64,000 nucleotides of DNA from Thalassobellus citreus (GCF_044385915.1 NZ_JBISCC010000121.1:1-64000); one strand, 5' to 3'; counted from the first letter of the stretch, positions 34,347 to 44,723 are shown. The notes: generated from the letters alone by a model not told the origin. Numbers and translations are program-made.

Positions 34347-36293
34347 TTATTTTACACTTTCAATTTCAGGACTATCTATTACACCATCAATTGATGCATT
34401 TTCCTTTTTAAGATGTTTATCTAAAAACTTAAGAATTCTACTATACGATTCAATTTGGTTTTCTTTTTTCACAAAACCATGACCTTCATCTTCGAACAAT
34501 ACATATTCTACTGGAACACCATTTTTTCTAACACCAGCGACAATTTCATCCGATTCTACTTGTAGAACTCTAGGGTCTTTAGCGCCTTGTAATACAATTA
34601 AAGGCTTCGTAACTTTATCGGTGTGAAATAATGGTGAAATACGCTTTAAACGAATTGAATCTGCAGAGAAAGGATCACCAAGCTCTAGGTAGAGTGATTC
34701 TCTAAAAGATTCCCAATAAGGTGGAATACTTTTTAAGGTACGTATCCAATTGGTTACACCAAATAGATTTACACCTACATCAAATTCTTCAGGTGTATAG
34801 GTTAAGGCTGCCATAGTCATATAACCACCATAAGAACCACCTATGATGCCTATTTTTTCGGCATCAATTTCAGATTGCGTTGCTAGCCAATTTTTACCTT
34901 CTACACAATCTTGTAAATCTTTTTCTCCATGGTTTAAATCATCCATTTGATAGAATGTCTTTCCATAACCACTGCTCCCACGATTATTGACTGCTAAAAC
35001 CGCATAACCATGATTAACCATATACTGAATTAAAGAACGAAACCCTTGACGTGTTTGTCCTCCAGGACCACCATGAACCCAAACCATTGCAGGGACTTTG
35101 TTTTCTGCAGACGCTTGCTTAGGTAGGTAATAAATTGCTGGTATAACTGTGCCGTCAAATGATTTATAGCGCACTACTTTAGCCTTGACTAAATCGTCAG
35201 CATTAATCTCATCATTAAGTACATCTGTGAGTTTGTGTTGTTCTTTGGTTTCTAAATTATACGTGTATAAATCAGAAGGCAAATTGGATCCCCCAACATA
35301 CATACGCATCCATTTTTCATCATCACTAAATCTTACACTCGTAATACTTTTATCGCCAAAATCAGGTAAATCAATAGTTTTCATGGTTTCAGTATTTAAA
35401 ACATCAATGGCATTTTTACCATCATCATTAACATAAATTAACAAATACGTTCCTTTCGATGTAAAACCAGCACCTGAAATATCCCACGATTTCTCCAATA
35501 CCTTTTTCTTCTCTTGAGTCTCTAAATTATAAGACATCAGATAAGCAAATTCCGAACCATCATCGGTAGTGTAATAAAATATTGTATTGTCTTTAGAAAA
35601 ATCTTCTGCAGAATTACTACTCTGATTTTTATTAATTTTAGTCGTTTCTTTTGTAGTGACATTGTAAAGAAACAGATCACTATCATTAGTGTTTAACGAT
35701 TTACTTAAAGCAAAATAATTCTCGTCATTTGACATCCCTGAAAAACTGAGTCCAGTATCATCTTGATATATCATTTCCGAAGTATAATCATCGATCGACA
35801 TTTTGTAAGTATCAAAATAACTTGGGTTTCTTTTATTGGATCCAAAGTATAAGTACTTATCATCTTCAGACCATCCATAGAAATAAGCTTTAGCACCTTT
35901 TTCAGGAGTGATATCTTTTATGGTTCCGTCAAGTTCTCTAACAAAAAGATGATCAATTTCATCGCCATTCCCATCGGCATTTAAAATCATTCGATTGTCA
36001 TTTGGAAAATAAGATTGTGCTGTAACAGATGTGCTATCAGATTCTGTTATTGTAGTCATTTCACCTCCTTTCGTAGGAATAGTGTAGACGTTATAGATTC
36101 CAGAGCGATTACTAGAAACGAGCAAACTACTGTTATCTGACGAAAAACTTCCTCCGCGTACTGCTTCGTTATCCATAAATTGTTCAATAGTATATTGCTT
36201 GACTTCGCGATCAACCATTGCTTTATTTGTTTTGTCTTCTTTACAAGAAAACATGAGTACTAATAAACATAATCCTAAAAATTTTGTTTTCAT
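34347..36293 (-). CDS. S9-family (prolyl oligopeptidase-type) lipoprotein peptidase
   Basis: 648 residues. A lipoprotein signal (MKTKFLGLCLLVLMFSCKED) places C17 as the lipid-attached residue. Residues about 40-370 form a beta-propeller with repeated TolB/WD-like strands. The C-terminal alpha/beta-hydrolase has the nucleophile in GGSYGGYM (near 488), the acid in QGAKDPRV and the His in EDEGHGF. Expected to cleave short peptides, perhaps dipeptidyl-peptidase-like, in the periplasm or at the surface. It lies between, and opposite to, the two sigma-54-controlled paralogues. Confidence 0.93.
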   Translation of the reverse strand: MKTKFLGLCLLVLMFSCKEDKTNKAMVDREVKQYTIEQFMDNEAVRGGSFSSDNSSLLVSSNRSGIYNVYTIPTKGGEMTTITESDSTSVTAQSYFPNDNRMILNADGNGDEIDHLFVRELDGTIKDITPEKGAKAYFYGWSEDDKYLYFGSNKRNPSYFDTYKMSIDDYTSEMIYQDDTGLSFSGMSNDENYFALSKSLNTNDSDLFLYNVTTKETTKINKNQSSNSAEDFSKDNTIFYYTTDDGSEFAYLMSYNLETQEKKKVLEKSWDISGAGFTSKGTYLLIYVNDDGKNAIDVLNTETMKTIDLPDFGDKSITSVRFSDDEKWMRMYVGGSNLPSDLYTYNLETKEQHKLTDVLNDEINADDLVKAKVVRYKSFDGTVIPAIYYLPKQASAENKVPAMVWVHGGPGGQTRQGFRSLIQYMVNHGYAVLAVNNRGSSGYGKTFYQMDDLNHGEKDLQDCVEGKNWLATQSEIDAEKIGIIGGSYGGYMTMAALTYTPEEFDVGVNLFGVTNWIRTLKSIPPYWESFRESLYLELGDPFSADSIRLKRISPLFHTDKVTKPLIVLQGAKDPRVLQVESDEIVAGVRKNGVPVEYVLFEDEGHGFVKKENQIESYSRILKFLDKHLKKENASIDGVIDSPEIESVK

Positions 36294-36609
36294 AATAATA
36301 GTTTTTGATTTTCACTTAAAAGTACGCTATTTAAAATTAAGGTCAGATTTATATTTTTTTTATAAAGCACTGAATATAATGACTTAATACAAAATCACTT
36401 TAATGTTTTATATCTAATACTACTGAAACAAGTTCAGCACGAACAAACGAAGTTTGACAATTTTTCTCACAAACACAAACAAGTCTATTTCAAATTTCAA
36501 AAACTTACCAACTTTATGTTTGCTGATTTTCAACAACTTAATCCTTGTGTTCTTTTTTTGGCACGCTGTTTGTAATTAACAAACTGTAGAACATTTAAAA
36601 CATTCAATT
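36294..36609. other. Intergenic region with sigma-54 promoter
   Basis: About 315 bases between the divergent S9 peptidase gene and the 36610 gene. The only clear element is the sigma-54 promoter at 36559-36574. The middle part shows no gene. Confidence 0.5.
36559..36574 (+). promoter_or_regulatory. Sigma-54 promoter upstream of the 36610 gene
   Basis: TGGCACG-CTGT-TTGTA, with GG at 36560-36561 and G at 36572, exact -24/-12 spacing. Preceded by a T-run like the site at 33352. ATG is 36 bases downstream. Confidence 0.78.
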
Positions 36610-37848
36610 ATGAAAAAGATACTATTTATAATAACAGCTATATTCTTTACAGGATTTACTGTTACCGCAGCAGCTAACACCTCAGAAAACACATCAACTA
36701 TTTACAATAGAGGTTATGGTAACTCTTTCATTTTTGTAGAAGATGGTATTGAGTTCTCGGTTTTTCGTGATGGTCAATTCGATTTTAATATTTTAAGAGG
36801 CAATTCTCGTTTCAACGTTTCAATTGGTTCTCCAAACGTAAATATCAGTTTTAATTCTGGGCATGATTATAATGCTTATGTACAGTACGATGAGTTTGGT
36901 GCCATTATTCAAATAGAAAACACACCTATTTACTATGACTATTACGGACGTGTAGATCAAGTTGGTAATGTAAATATAAACTACAACAGCTATGGTTATA
37001 TAAATCGTGTTGGCGGGTTATATGTACATTATAATAGATACAATGCTTTTACTCACTGTTCTGGATTCATTAATATTTTTAATAGAGGTTATGTTTACAG
37101 ACCATGGCACAGGTATTACAGTGTACCATCTTACAACCACTGTGTAGTTTACAATAGACCTTACAGACAGTATTACACACCTGTACGTTACACTTACAAC
37201 AGACCGTTTTATAACAACTACAGACCTAGAACATCTGTAGCTACAAGACGCGGAAACACTATATACAGAAACAGAAAATACGCTACAGTAAATAGAAGCA
37301 ACAGAAATGTAACTAAAATAAATAGAAATGCTAATTCTAGACGAACCGTTGCACACAACAATACGAGTAGAAATAATAAAACGCAAACAAATAGTAACAG
37401 AGAAACTACAAGACGTTATAATAATTCTACAGCAAACAATAGTACTAGAAAAAGCAACAATACCGCTAATAGAACAGTTAACAGAAGAATAAACACAACA
37501 ACACCTTCTAGAAAAAACACACAAGTAATTACTAAAAGAACTAGAGAAACGGTTAATAGAACAACAAGACCTAATACAAATAGTACTAGTACAAGAACGG
37601 TAACGCGAACTAGAAATAATACGATTACTCAAAAACCAAAAAGCTCTAATACGCGTACATATAATAAGAGTAATAACAATAATACTAGAAACACACAACG
37701 TGTAGCTACTAGAACAGTACAAAACAAACCAAGAACAACACAACGTACTGTAACAAGATCTACACAAAGTAGACCTAAAGCAACACAAAGCAGAAGTAGT
37801 AATTCTAGAAACAATACAAGATCGACAACAACACGCAGACGATCATAA
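36610..37848 (+). CDS. Secreted protein with low-complexity Arg/Asn/Thr-rich tail
   Basis: 412 residues. Signal peptide at about 1-22 (ending TAAA). Residues about 35-165 match the 33426 product: FVEDGIEFSVFRDGQFDFN, DQVGNVNINYNSYGYINRVGG, VHYNRYNAFTHCSGFINIF. From about 180 to the end there is a very basic low-complexity tail of Arg, Asn, Thr and Ser (for example RTVTRTRNNTITQKPKSSN), ending TTTRRRS. This tail is absent from the paralogue. It could bind polyanions such as DNA, LPS or polysaccharide. Function unknown. Confidence 0.75.
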   Translation: MKKILFIITAIFFTGFTVTAAANTSENTSTIYNRGYGNSFIFVEDGIEFSVFRDGQFDFNILRGNSRFNVSIGSPNVNISFNSGHDYNAYVQYDEFGAIIQIENTPIYYDYYGRVDQVGNVNINYNSYGYINRVGGLYVHYNRYNAFTHCSGFINIFNRGYVYRPWHRYYSVPSYNHCVVYNRPYRQYYTPVRYTYNRPFYNNYRPRTSVATRRGNTIYRNRKYATVNRSNRNVTKINRNANSRRTVAHNNTSRNNKTQTNSNRETTRRYNNSTANNSTRKSNNTANRTVNRRINTTTPSRKNTQVITKRTRETVNRTTRPNTNSTSTRTVTRTRNNTITQKPKSSNTRTYNKSNNNNTRNTQRVATRTVQNKPRTTQRTVTRSTQSRPKATQSRSSNSRNNTRSTTTRRRS

Positions 37849-37869
37849 TAACTTTGGTTGGTTAGTTAA

Positions 37870-37917
37870 GAAAGCCCTTCGGTAAGTTCGCCTCAAAGCA
37901 ACACCGAGGGGTTTTCT
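37870..37917 (+). terminator. Possible terminator after the 36610 gene
   Basis: Imperfect inverted repeat between AAAGCCCTTCGGT and ACCGAGGGGTTTT with a long loop and trailing T-rich DNA. Confidence 0.45.
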
Positions 37918-37930
37918 GTTTTTAAGAATA

Positions 37931-39388
37931 TTATTTAAATTTCAATACTCTCTTTATAAGTGCCGAAATATCTTCAGAAAAATTAAATCTGAATATTACA
38001 AACACATAAACAATCGTTATTAGCAACGTTTTTAAACCAATATTTACAATAGGGTGAAACGGAAACTCCCAAAAATAAAACAACACAGCACATACTAGTA
38101 TCAACATTGTTATTCTTAGCGTATTTACTGTAAACGGAAGAATTTTAAAGAATTTATAAACGAAGAATAACTTAATAGAATTATACGTGAATATAGCAAT
38201 AAAAGTTGCTATTGCTGCACCATTGATACCGTATAACGGAATAAAAATCATATTGAGGCTCACCATCAATACCACCAAAACAACACCTAAAATCAACACC
38301 ACTCTATAATAATCACTATTAAACAAAATAGCATTATTACTACCAAGCAGAGAATCATAGAGTTTAGCAAGACTAATTAATAATACTACAAGTAAGCCCG
38401 AGCTATAATCTTCAGAAATAAAAAGATACAATTGGTTGATATTTAAAATAATCAATAAAAAAATAAAACCACCAACTATAAACAAATTTAACGAGCTACG
38501 CTTATACAAATCATCTAAAGCACCTAAATCATTCTCGTTTAAGTACTTTGCTGTTAACGGCATTAATATTTGATGCATAGAGCGTTGAGGCACCGCTATA
38601 ACTGCCGAAACAAAAATAGCAACACTATAATATGCCACATGCTTTATTGGAATATATTTCCCTAACATCACTTTATCGACATCTAAAAGAATAGTAGCTA
38701 TAGAACCCGCAATGATTATTAAAAAAGAATATTTTAAAATACTGCTTAGATTATTAATCTTCTTAAACGTAATAACAGGAAATTTTATACTGAATGCATA
38801 TATTTTCATGATTAACATGCGCAAAATATAGACACACACCAAACCAATCATGAATTGTTCTACATTTAAAACTTCAAAATGCAACATAAACAACAATACC
38901 ATAGCTCCTACTCTATGAAATACTTCTTTCATAAAGTTACCAAACACAGTTAGCATTTGCACTTTTGCCCATGCAAAAAACACTTCAAAATACGCCAAAG
39001 CTATAGCTATAACAATGGTGTGCCATAAATAATCTTTTATAATAGCATTTTCTGTAGATAAATAATCTCCAATAGTTTGATATCCTACGTAACTAATAAG
39101 ACTTAAAGGAATTATTATAAACAATGGCAAAAACAACATAAGCGTTAAAAAACTATTTAACGATACGCGTGTTTTAAATGACGTATAAAACTTGACTAAG
39201 GTATTATTTACGCCAAATGCCATTAACGGCATTAATACATAGGCTAAAGAAAGCATAAAGCTAACCATACCATAATAATCATCACCAAGAAAATTAATGT
39301 ATAAAAACAAGGTATTTATAGCACCTATTCCAAACCCTAAATAGGTTGATATAACGTTTTTAAAAGATTGAGTAACTACAACACCCAT
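37931..39388 (-). CDS. Polysaccharide flippase-like membrane protein (MOP/Wzx superfamily)
   Basis: 485 residues with about 12-14 membrane helices and few charged loops, the pattern of oligosaccharide-lipid flippases. The N-terminus VTQSFKNVISTYLGFGIGAINTLFLY is typical for the family. Expected to flip undecaprenyl-linked glycan units across the inner membrane. It starts 1 base after the stop of the GT4 gene, so the two are cotranscribed. It is far from the glycan operon at 767 but could serve the same or another surface polysaccharide. Confidence 0.88.
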   Translation of the reverse strand: MGVVVTQSFKNVISTYLGFGIGAINTLFLYINFLGDDYYGMVSFMLSLAYVLMPLMAFGVNNTLVKFYTSFKTRVSLNSFLTLMLFLPLFIIIPLSLISYVGYQTIGDYLSTENAIIKDYLWHTIVIAIALAYFEVFFAWAKVQMLTVFGNFMKEVFHRVGAMVLLFMLHFEVLNVEQFMIGLVCVYILRMLIMKIYAFSIKFPVITFKKINNLSSILKYSFLIIIAGSIATILLDVDKVMLGKYIPIKHVAYYSVAIFVSAVIAVPQRSMHQILMPLTAKYLNENDLGALDDLYKRSSLNLFIVGGFIFLLIILNINQLYLFISEDYSSGLLVVLLISLAKLYDSLLGSNNAILFNSDYYRVVLILGVVLVVLMVSLNMIFIPLYGINGAAIATFIAIFTYNSIKLFFVYKFFKILPFTVNTLRITMLILVCAVLFYFWEFPFHPIVNIGLKTLLITIVYVFVIFRFNFSEDISALIKRVLKFK

Positions 39389-39389
39389 T

Positions 39390-40670
39390 TTATATTAACT
39401 TAGATAAAGATTCTGTTAACGCCTTTCTATGATATTTCTGCAAACCTATTGGATGCGACTGCAATGTTTTATTTTGAAAAGCTTTATAATGCTCTAAGAT
39501 AATTTTTTTTAACGATTCATAATCATCATAATTAAAGTAGTTTCCGGTATTGGTTTCTTTAATAATTTTTTCAACATCAGAGTCTTTGGGTCCCATTGCT
39601 AAAATAGGTCTACCTGAAACAATATACTCAAACAACTTACCTGGAATAATACACTTTGTATCTTCTGAATCTATTTCAATCAATAATAATAATTGAGTTT
39701 TTTTCTGATATTTAATTGACTCTATATGCGAAACATAACCTACATTATCTATATAACTACTTAAACCATGTTTTTCAATAGAATTAAGCACATTTTCACT
39801 AACAGAACCTACAAAAGTAAGCTGAAAATTAGCAGCAAACTCAGCATGCTCGTTTACTAATTCCGATAGTACTTTCCACAAAAATTCTGGATTTCTTTTT
39901 GATAAAAGCGATCCAATATGTGCTATTGAAAATTTAGAATCTAGCGTAACATTTTCTACTTTTTCATAATCATAACCATTGGTAATAACATCAATTGGTT
40001 TATTTGTTATTTGCTGAAATTCCATTTTTGTTACCGAACTCGTCACCACAATTTGATTGGCAGTATTTAAAACTTGAGCTTCTAATGCTCTATGTTTTTC
40101 TTTTGAAGACTCGGTAAGTTTAAGTTGTTTATGATAGCCTATAGTTGTCCACGGGTCTCTAAAATCTGCAATCCACTTCACTCCCAACCTTTCTTTTAAC
40201 TGCAAACCTATTAAATGTAAACTATGTGGCGGTCCTGTAGTAATAATGGTTTCTATATTCTCTTTTGAAATATATTCTGAAAGAAAAGAAACAGAAGGTT
40301 TTACCCAACTTTTTCTAGCATCTGGAATAAAATAATTACCACGAATATAAAGCATTAACTTTTCAATAACACTTTGCTTCTTTTGCTCTGGAATAATACC
40401 TTTACTTATAGTTTTTGATGCTTTTTTTGAAAACACACCAGCTAATTTATAAGGCTCTTTAATAGGTTGTTTTAAAATAATAGCATCCTTTAAAACTTCT
40501 TCAAGCAAACTATTATCAACAATAGGATAATTAGGATTTTCTGGAACATAAACGATAGGTTGAATATTAAATTCTGGTAGATATTTTACAAATTTCAACC
40601 AACGCTGCACTCCTGGACCTCCCGCAGGTGGCCAATAATACGTTATAATGAGTGCTTTTTTTTTATCCAT
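39390..40670 (-). CDS. Glycosyltransferase, GT4-like
   Basis: 426 residues with two Rossmann-like domains. The N-terminal YYWPPAGGPGVQRWLKFVK is the flavobacterial GT4 pattern; WIADFRDPWTTIGYHK follows near 190. The C-terminal donor-binding half contains FSIAHIGSLLSKRNPEFLW and the late PGKLFEYIVSGRPILAMGP with the conserved Glu. Donor and acceptor unknown. Middle gene of a YfhO-GT4-flippase unit. Confidence 0.88.
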   Translation of the reverse strand: MDKKKALIITYYWPPAGGPGVQRWLKFVKYLPEFNIQPIVYVPENPNYPIVDNSLLEEVLKDAIILKQPIKEPYKLAGVFSKKASKTISKGIIPEQKKQSVIEKLMLYIRGNYFIPDARKSWVKPSVSFLSEYISKENIETIITTGPPHSLHLIGLQLKERLGVKWIADFRDPWTTIGYHKQLKLTESSKEKHRALEAQVLNTANQIVVTSSVTKMEFQQITNKPIDVITNGYDYEKVENVTLDSKFSIAHIGSLLSKRNPEFLWKVLSELVNEHAEFAANFQLTFVGSVSENVLNSIEKHGLSSYIDNVGYVSHIESIKYQKKTQLLLLIEIDSEDTKCIIPGKLFEYIVSGRPILAMGPKDSDVEKIIKETNTGNYFNYDDYESLKKIILEHYKAFQNKTLQSHPIGLQKYHRKALTESLSKLI

Positions 40671-40710
40671 CTTTTATTCCTGCAAAACAGAAGCCCTTTT
40701 AATTCAAGTT

Positions 40711-43149
40711 TCAATCACGAGGTTTAATTTCTCTATTTTTAAACTCGTAAAACAAGCCTCCTAGTAACAACAAGCCAAATAACAACGAACTTGCCAACGC
40801 TATAGAGCTCCCTGTTTTAACAACATCGGGATCAAACCTAAACTCAATAGTATGCTTTCCTTTTGGAATCGACATACCACGTAATGTGTAATTTACACGT
40901 ATATGCGTAGTTTCTTTCCCATCTATAAAAGTTTTCCAGCCATTACCATAATACACTTCAGAAAACACAGCAAAACCATCGTTTGAATTATTTGATTGAT
41001 ATTTTAAATAGTTAGGTTGATGCTTCACTATTTTAATTGACGCTAAAGAATCTACAGTATATCTATTAGGAAGCGACCTATCTATATCAATCTTCGCTTT
41101 TGTATAAATAGCAATGTTTTTATTATCTAAACTATCTAACCGCGTAATCTCTTCATTAGCAGACTCTACTTGCTTCAACTCTTTCACAAACCAAGCTGCA
41201 CCATTAGCAGAATCATTATTATAATTAAATACAGTTCCTTCTTTGTCTTGAGCTACAACATATTTAGTATTAAACATATTTAACACATTTATATTATTTC
41301 TTGAAATATGCCAATCAAAAACTTCACGATAACGCTTTAATTCAGCCGCATTATAACCATTTAGCGAATTATGAAAGTATGATGGTTTTGAACGCCCTGA
41401 AACTAAATCGTAAACCCTATAATAGGTTGTGTCTTTTAAAATTTCTTTATCAGCTTCACTAGCTTGAAATGGTTTATTCACTTGAATTGCTGACACAAAA
41501 TCACCATTATTAACATAACGTCTATCAACACCAACTAAATCGAATAATAAAAGAATCGCGAAAGCAACGATAACCCACTGTTCTTTCAACTTCTCTTTTA
41601 GAAACATAAAAACAGCTCCCGCAGAAAGCAAAACTAAAATTAATGTTCTTAGAGTATCACTAGTATAAAGTGATTTTCTATCTTTAACCAAAGCATCAAC
41701 AAATGATTGTCCATAACTTTGACGATAATAACCATCATTAACACCTACAAAATCAAATAACGAAGACTTAAACAACAGAAAAGCAATAGCAAGACCTCCT
41801 GTTATTCCTAGGGTATATTTTAAAGCTTTTAGTTTTTCTTCTTTCTTTTCAAAATCATTAAACAATCTAACAAGTCCGAAAATAGCTAAAGCAGGAATAC
41901 ATAATTCTAAAATAACTTGAATAGAACTTACCGCTCTGAATTTGTTATAAAGTGGCACATAATCAATAAAGAAATCGGTTAAAAACCCTAAATTCTTTCC
42001 GTAAGATAATAATAGTGACATTAAAGTACCACCAACAAGCCACCATTTTAAGCGCCCTTTTACTAAAAACAAAGCAAATACAAATAAGAATAAAATAACA
42101 GCTCCAACATAAGCAGGCGCTTCTACAATTGGTTGATCTCCCCAATACATAGGCGCGTGTTTAGCTTGTTCTGCAGCCTGCGTAGTAGTTGCTCCTAGTT
42201 TTCTAAAAGCATCATAAGTTGCCGAATCTTTACCAACATCTTCTCCGTTACCACCTCCCATAAAACGTGGAATAAACAAATTAAATGTTTCTGTAATTCC
42301 GTAGCTAAACTGAGTAATATAATCTTTATCTAAACCAGAAGTAATCTCTTTTGGTGAACCATCAGGATTAATAGTAAGCTCACTTTTACCACGCGTACTC
42401 TCTTTTACATATTCTTGAGTCGCTAAAATATTTGTAGCATTTAAAGCTATCGACAATACAACAGCAGTAACCAAAATACCAACCGATTTAAAATAATGTG
42501 GTAGCAACTTCTTTTTATAAGCATCAATTAAATAAACAATTCCTAAAACAACAACCAATAGCAATAAGTAGTAGGTCATTTGAAAATGATTAGCCACTAA
42601 CTCTAATCCCATAGCAACTACTGTTAACAAAAAACCTTTAATATATTGTTTTTGAAATGTTAGCAGTATACCACCTAAAACCAATGGCATATACGCAATA
42701 GCATGCGCTTTACTATTATGTCCAACTCCTAGAATAATAATGAGATATGTTGAAAACCCAAACGCTATAGCTCCCAAAGCAGCGAGTTTAAAGTCTACTT
42801 TTAAAACCAACAACAAAACATAAAACCCGATTAGATATAAAAACAAATAATCTGCTGGTCTTGGTAAAAAACGTAATGCTAAATCAAGCTTTTTTATATA
42901 ATTATGAGGATATTTTGCCCCTAATTGATAGGTTGGCATACCTGCAAAAGCACCATTTGTCCAATAAGTCTCTTCACCCGTTTTTGCTTTAAAATCTTTT
43001 TGCTGCTTGCTCATGCCTATATATTGCATGATATCGCTTTGAAACAATTGTTTTCCTTGTAAAACAGGATTAAAATAGGCTAATGACAAAACAACAAACC
43101 CTATAAGAATTAGGATATGCGGAAGTATTCTTTTTATTGAAAATTGCAT
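40711..43149 (-). CDS. YfhO-like multipass membrane protein
   Basis: 812 residues with about 12 membrane helices in the first 540 residues and a large extracytoplasmic domain (about 550-770) before the final helix. Family features include a first-helix region followed by a large loop (LFQSDIMQYIGMSKQQ), FNLFIPRFMGGGNG and late NGWKTFIDGKETTHIRVNY. YfhO proteins are thought to act in glycosylation of lipid-linked or wall polymers (GT-C fold). First gene of the leftward three-gene polysaccharide unit. Confidence 0.88.
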   Translation of the reverse strand: MQFSIKRILPHILILIGFVVLSLAYFNPVLQGKQLFQSDIMQYIGMSKQQKDFKAKTGEETYWTNGAFAGMPTYQLGAKYPHNYIKKLDLALRFLPRPADYLFLYLIGFYVLLLVLKVDFKLAALGAIAFGFSTYLIIILGVGHNSKAHAIAYMPLVLGGILLTFQKQYIKGFLLTVVAMGLELVANHFQMTYYLLLLVVVLGIVYLIDAYKKKLLPHYFKSVGILVTAVVLSIALNATNILATQEYVKESTRGKSELTINPDGSPKEITSGLDKDYITQFSYGITETFNLFIPRFMGGGNGEDVGKDSATYDAFRKLGATTTQAAEQAKHAPMYWGDQPIVEAPAYVGAVILFLFVFALFLVKGRLKWWLVGGTLMSLLLSYGKNLGFLTDFFIDYVPLYNKFRAVSSIQVILELCIPALAIFGLVRLFNDFEKKEEKLKALKYTLGITGGLAIAFLLFKSSLFDFVGVNDGYYRQSYGQSFVDALVKDRKSLYTSDTLRTLILVLLSAGAVFMFLKEKLKEQWVIVAFAILLLFDLVGVDRRYVNNGDFVSAIQVNKPFQASEADKEILKDTTYYRVYDLVSGRSKPSYFHNSLNGYNAAELKRYREVFDWHISRNNINVLNMFNTKYVVAQDKEGTVFNYNNDSANGAAWFVKELKQVESANEEITRLDSLDNKNIAIYTKAKIDIDRSLPNRYTVDSLASIKIVKHQPNYLKYQSNNSNDGFAVFSEVYYGNGWKTFIDGKETTHIRVNYTLRGMSIPKGKHTIEFRFDPDVVKTGSSIALASSLLFGLLLLGGLFYEFKNREIKPRD

Positions 43150-43266
43150 GGAAATGTTTTAAAAACAACGAATGTGAAATTATGAATATTTTTTTAAGAA
43201 TTATATAAATTGAAATAATAAATTAAAATAAGATGTTTTCCGCTTTCGCTAAAACATAACACACTC

Positions 43267-43524
43267 CTATTCTACCTCTTCAAAATCTACATAATCACCA
43301 ACATCCTTATTAGAAGTTTTGATGTTTGGCATTTTATCAATAGTAATCTCCCCTTCTTTTTTAGATGTTTCTTGCTGCTGACGCTGATTATTAAATTGCC
43401 CCCCAAAACGCTCTTCTGCTTTTTTTGCAGCATATTTTAACATAAAAGGTGCAAAAATTCGTGAAAACACCTTTATAAGATAATAGATTACTACAATTAT
43501 AAGTATGGTCCTTAATAAACCCAT
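43267..43524 (-). CDS. DUF4834-family small membrane protein
   Basis: 85 residues from ATG 43524 (MGLLRTILIIVVIYYLIKV). A longer version from 43584 would add 20 basic and aromatic residues with no family match. One membrane helix (about 4-20) is followed by a polar tail with KAEERFGGQFNNQ and an acidic end DVGDYVDFEEVE. Function unknown. Confidence 0.8.
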   Translation of the reverse strand: MGLLRTILIIVVIYYLIKVFSRIFAPFMLKYAAKKAEERFGGQFNNQRQQQETSKKEGEITIDKMPNIKTSNKDVGDYVDFEEVE

Positions 43525-43614
43525 AAATAAAACTTTTATTTTAATTTTAAAACAAAAATACAATTCTATACGTTTAAAAAACATTGAAAAATGATAAAAA
43601 AAGTATAAAATATC

Positions 43615-43622
43615 TATATTTG
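43615..43622 (+). promoter_or_regulatory. Candidate -7 element (TATATTTG) for the 43695 gene
   Basis: Matches TAnnTTTG; leader would be about 70 bases. No good -33 element. Confidence 0.4.
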
Positions 43623-43694
43623 AGAACCCATTAAGAACCCTACTAATAAAAACACAAAATCGATCTATTTATAGATACATCTAAATTTTTAAAT

Positions 43695-44723
43695 ATGACC
43701 CCAATTAAATCTACCCTGCTCATATTACTTAGCTTAATTACAACACAGGTTTTCAGTCAGTATACAGACGTTATAAATTCTAATAGACCAGGTGTTTCAA
43801 GAAGCGCTTTTTCTGTTGGAACCAATGTTGCTCAACTTGAAGTAGGTCCATATATGATAAAAGAAAAAAGAACTCCTGCAATACCATATGAAGTATCTGG
43901 AGTTGGATTAGATTTTGCTGCTCGTTATGGTTTATTGTGGGAAGAATTAGAATTAAATATCGAAGGCACTTTCCAAAATGACAAAAAAACATTTAATCAA
44001 AATTTGTTAACCGAAGACAAACGAGCAAATTTTAAATTTTTAAGCATTGGCGCTAAATACTTAATTTACGATCCTTATAAAAACTCAGAAAACGACAAGC
44101 CAAATTTATATAGCTGGAAAGCAAACCATAGATTTAAATGGAATGAGTTAATTCCCGCAATATCAGTTTATGCAGGCGCTAATTTTGACACTAAAAACAA
44201 TCCATATACCGCTACAGGCATTGATGGTTTTAGCCCAAAAATAATGATTGCAACACAAAACAATTTCGCAGGCGGATGGGTGTTTGTTATGAATTTAATA
44301 AAAGATAGAATAGGTACAGATCAATCTGATTTTCAATACATTTTAACACTAACCCATTCTTTCAATCCTAAATGGGTTATTTTTGGCGAAACACAAGGGA
44401 TTAAAAGCGATTTTTATGCAGATAACCTTTTTAGATTTGGAGGCGCTTATTTATGGGGGAAAGATTTCCAATTAGACACCGCTTTAACATTTAACACTAA
44501 AGATACACCTTCTGTTTTAGGTGTAAATTTCGGAATGTCATATAGATTAGACTTTCATAAAGACAAAGAAATTGACAATGGAACGTCTGCTGAAGCCGAA
44601 GGCAAAAGAAGATCTAACCGCAATAATAGCAATAAAAACAAGAAAAAGAGTAAAAAAAATAGCGGTAGTGGAGAAATTATAAAAAAACAAAAACGAGATG
44701 ATACCGATTTTGGCAACAATTAA
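43695..44723 (+). CDS. Outer-membrane transporter-like protein (MetA-pathway of phenol degradation type)
   Basis: 342 residues. Signal peptide at about 1-21 (ending QVFS-Q). The mature N-terminus INSNRPGVSRSAFSVGTNVAQLEVGP is the typical start of these beta-barrel proteins, and alternating amphipathic strands run to about residue 290. The C-terminus (about 300-342) is lysine/asparagine-rich and charged, an extension beyond the barrel. Substrate unknown. The next gene starts 23 bases downstream. Confidence 0.8.
   Translation: MTPIKSTLLILLSLITTQVFSQYTDVINSNRPGVSRSAFSVGTNVAQLEVGPYMIKEKRTPAIPYEVSGVGLDFAARYGLLWEELELNIEGTFQNDKKTFNQNLLTEDKRANFKFLSIGAKYLIYDPYKNSENDKPNLYSWKANHRFKWNELIPAISVYAGANFDTKNNPYTATGIDGFSPKIMIATQNNFAGGWVFVMNLIKDRIGTDQSDFQYILTLTHSFNPKWVIFGETQGIKSDFYADNLFRFGGAYLWGKDFQLDTALTFNTKDTPSVLGVNFGMSYRLDFHKDKEIDNGTSAEAEGKRRSNRNNSNKNKKKSKKNSGSGEIIKKQKRDDTDFGNN

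Noticed and set aside
37018..37788. A 256-codon minus-strand frame rich in Ser, Cys and Ile
   Set aside because: It is the complement of the low-complexity Arg/Asn/Thr tail of the 36610 gene; the biased codons remove stops on the other strand. No start context or domain.
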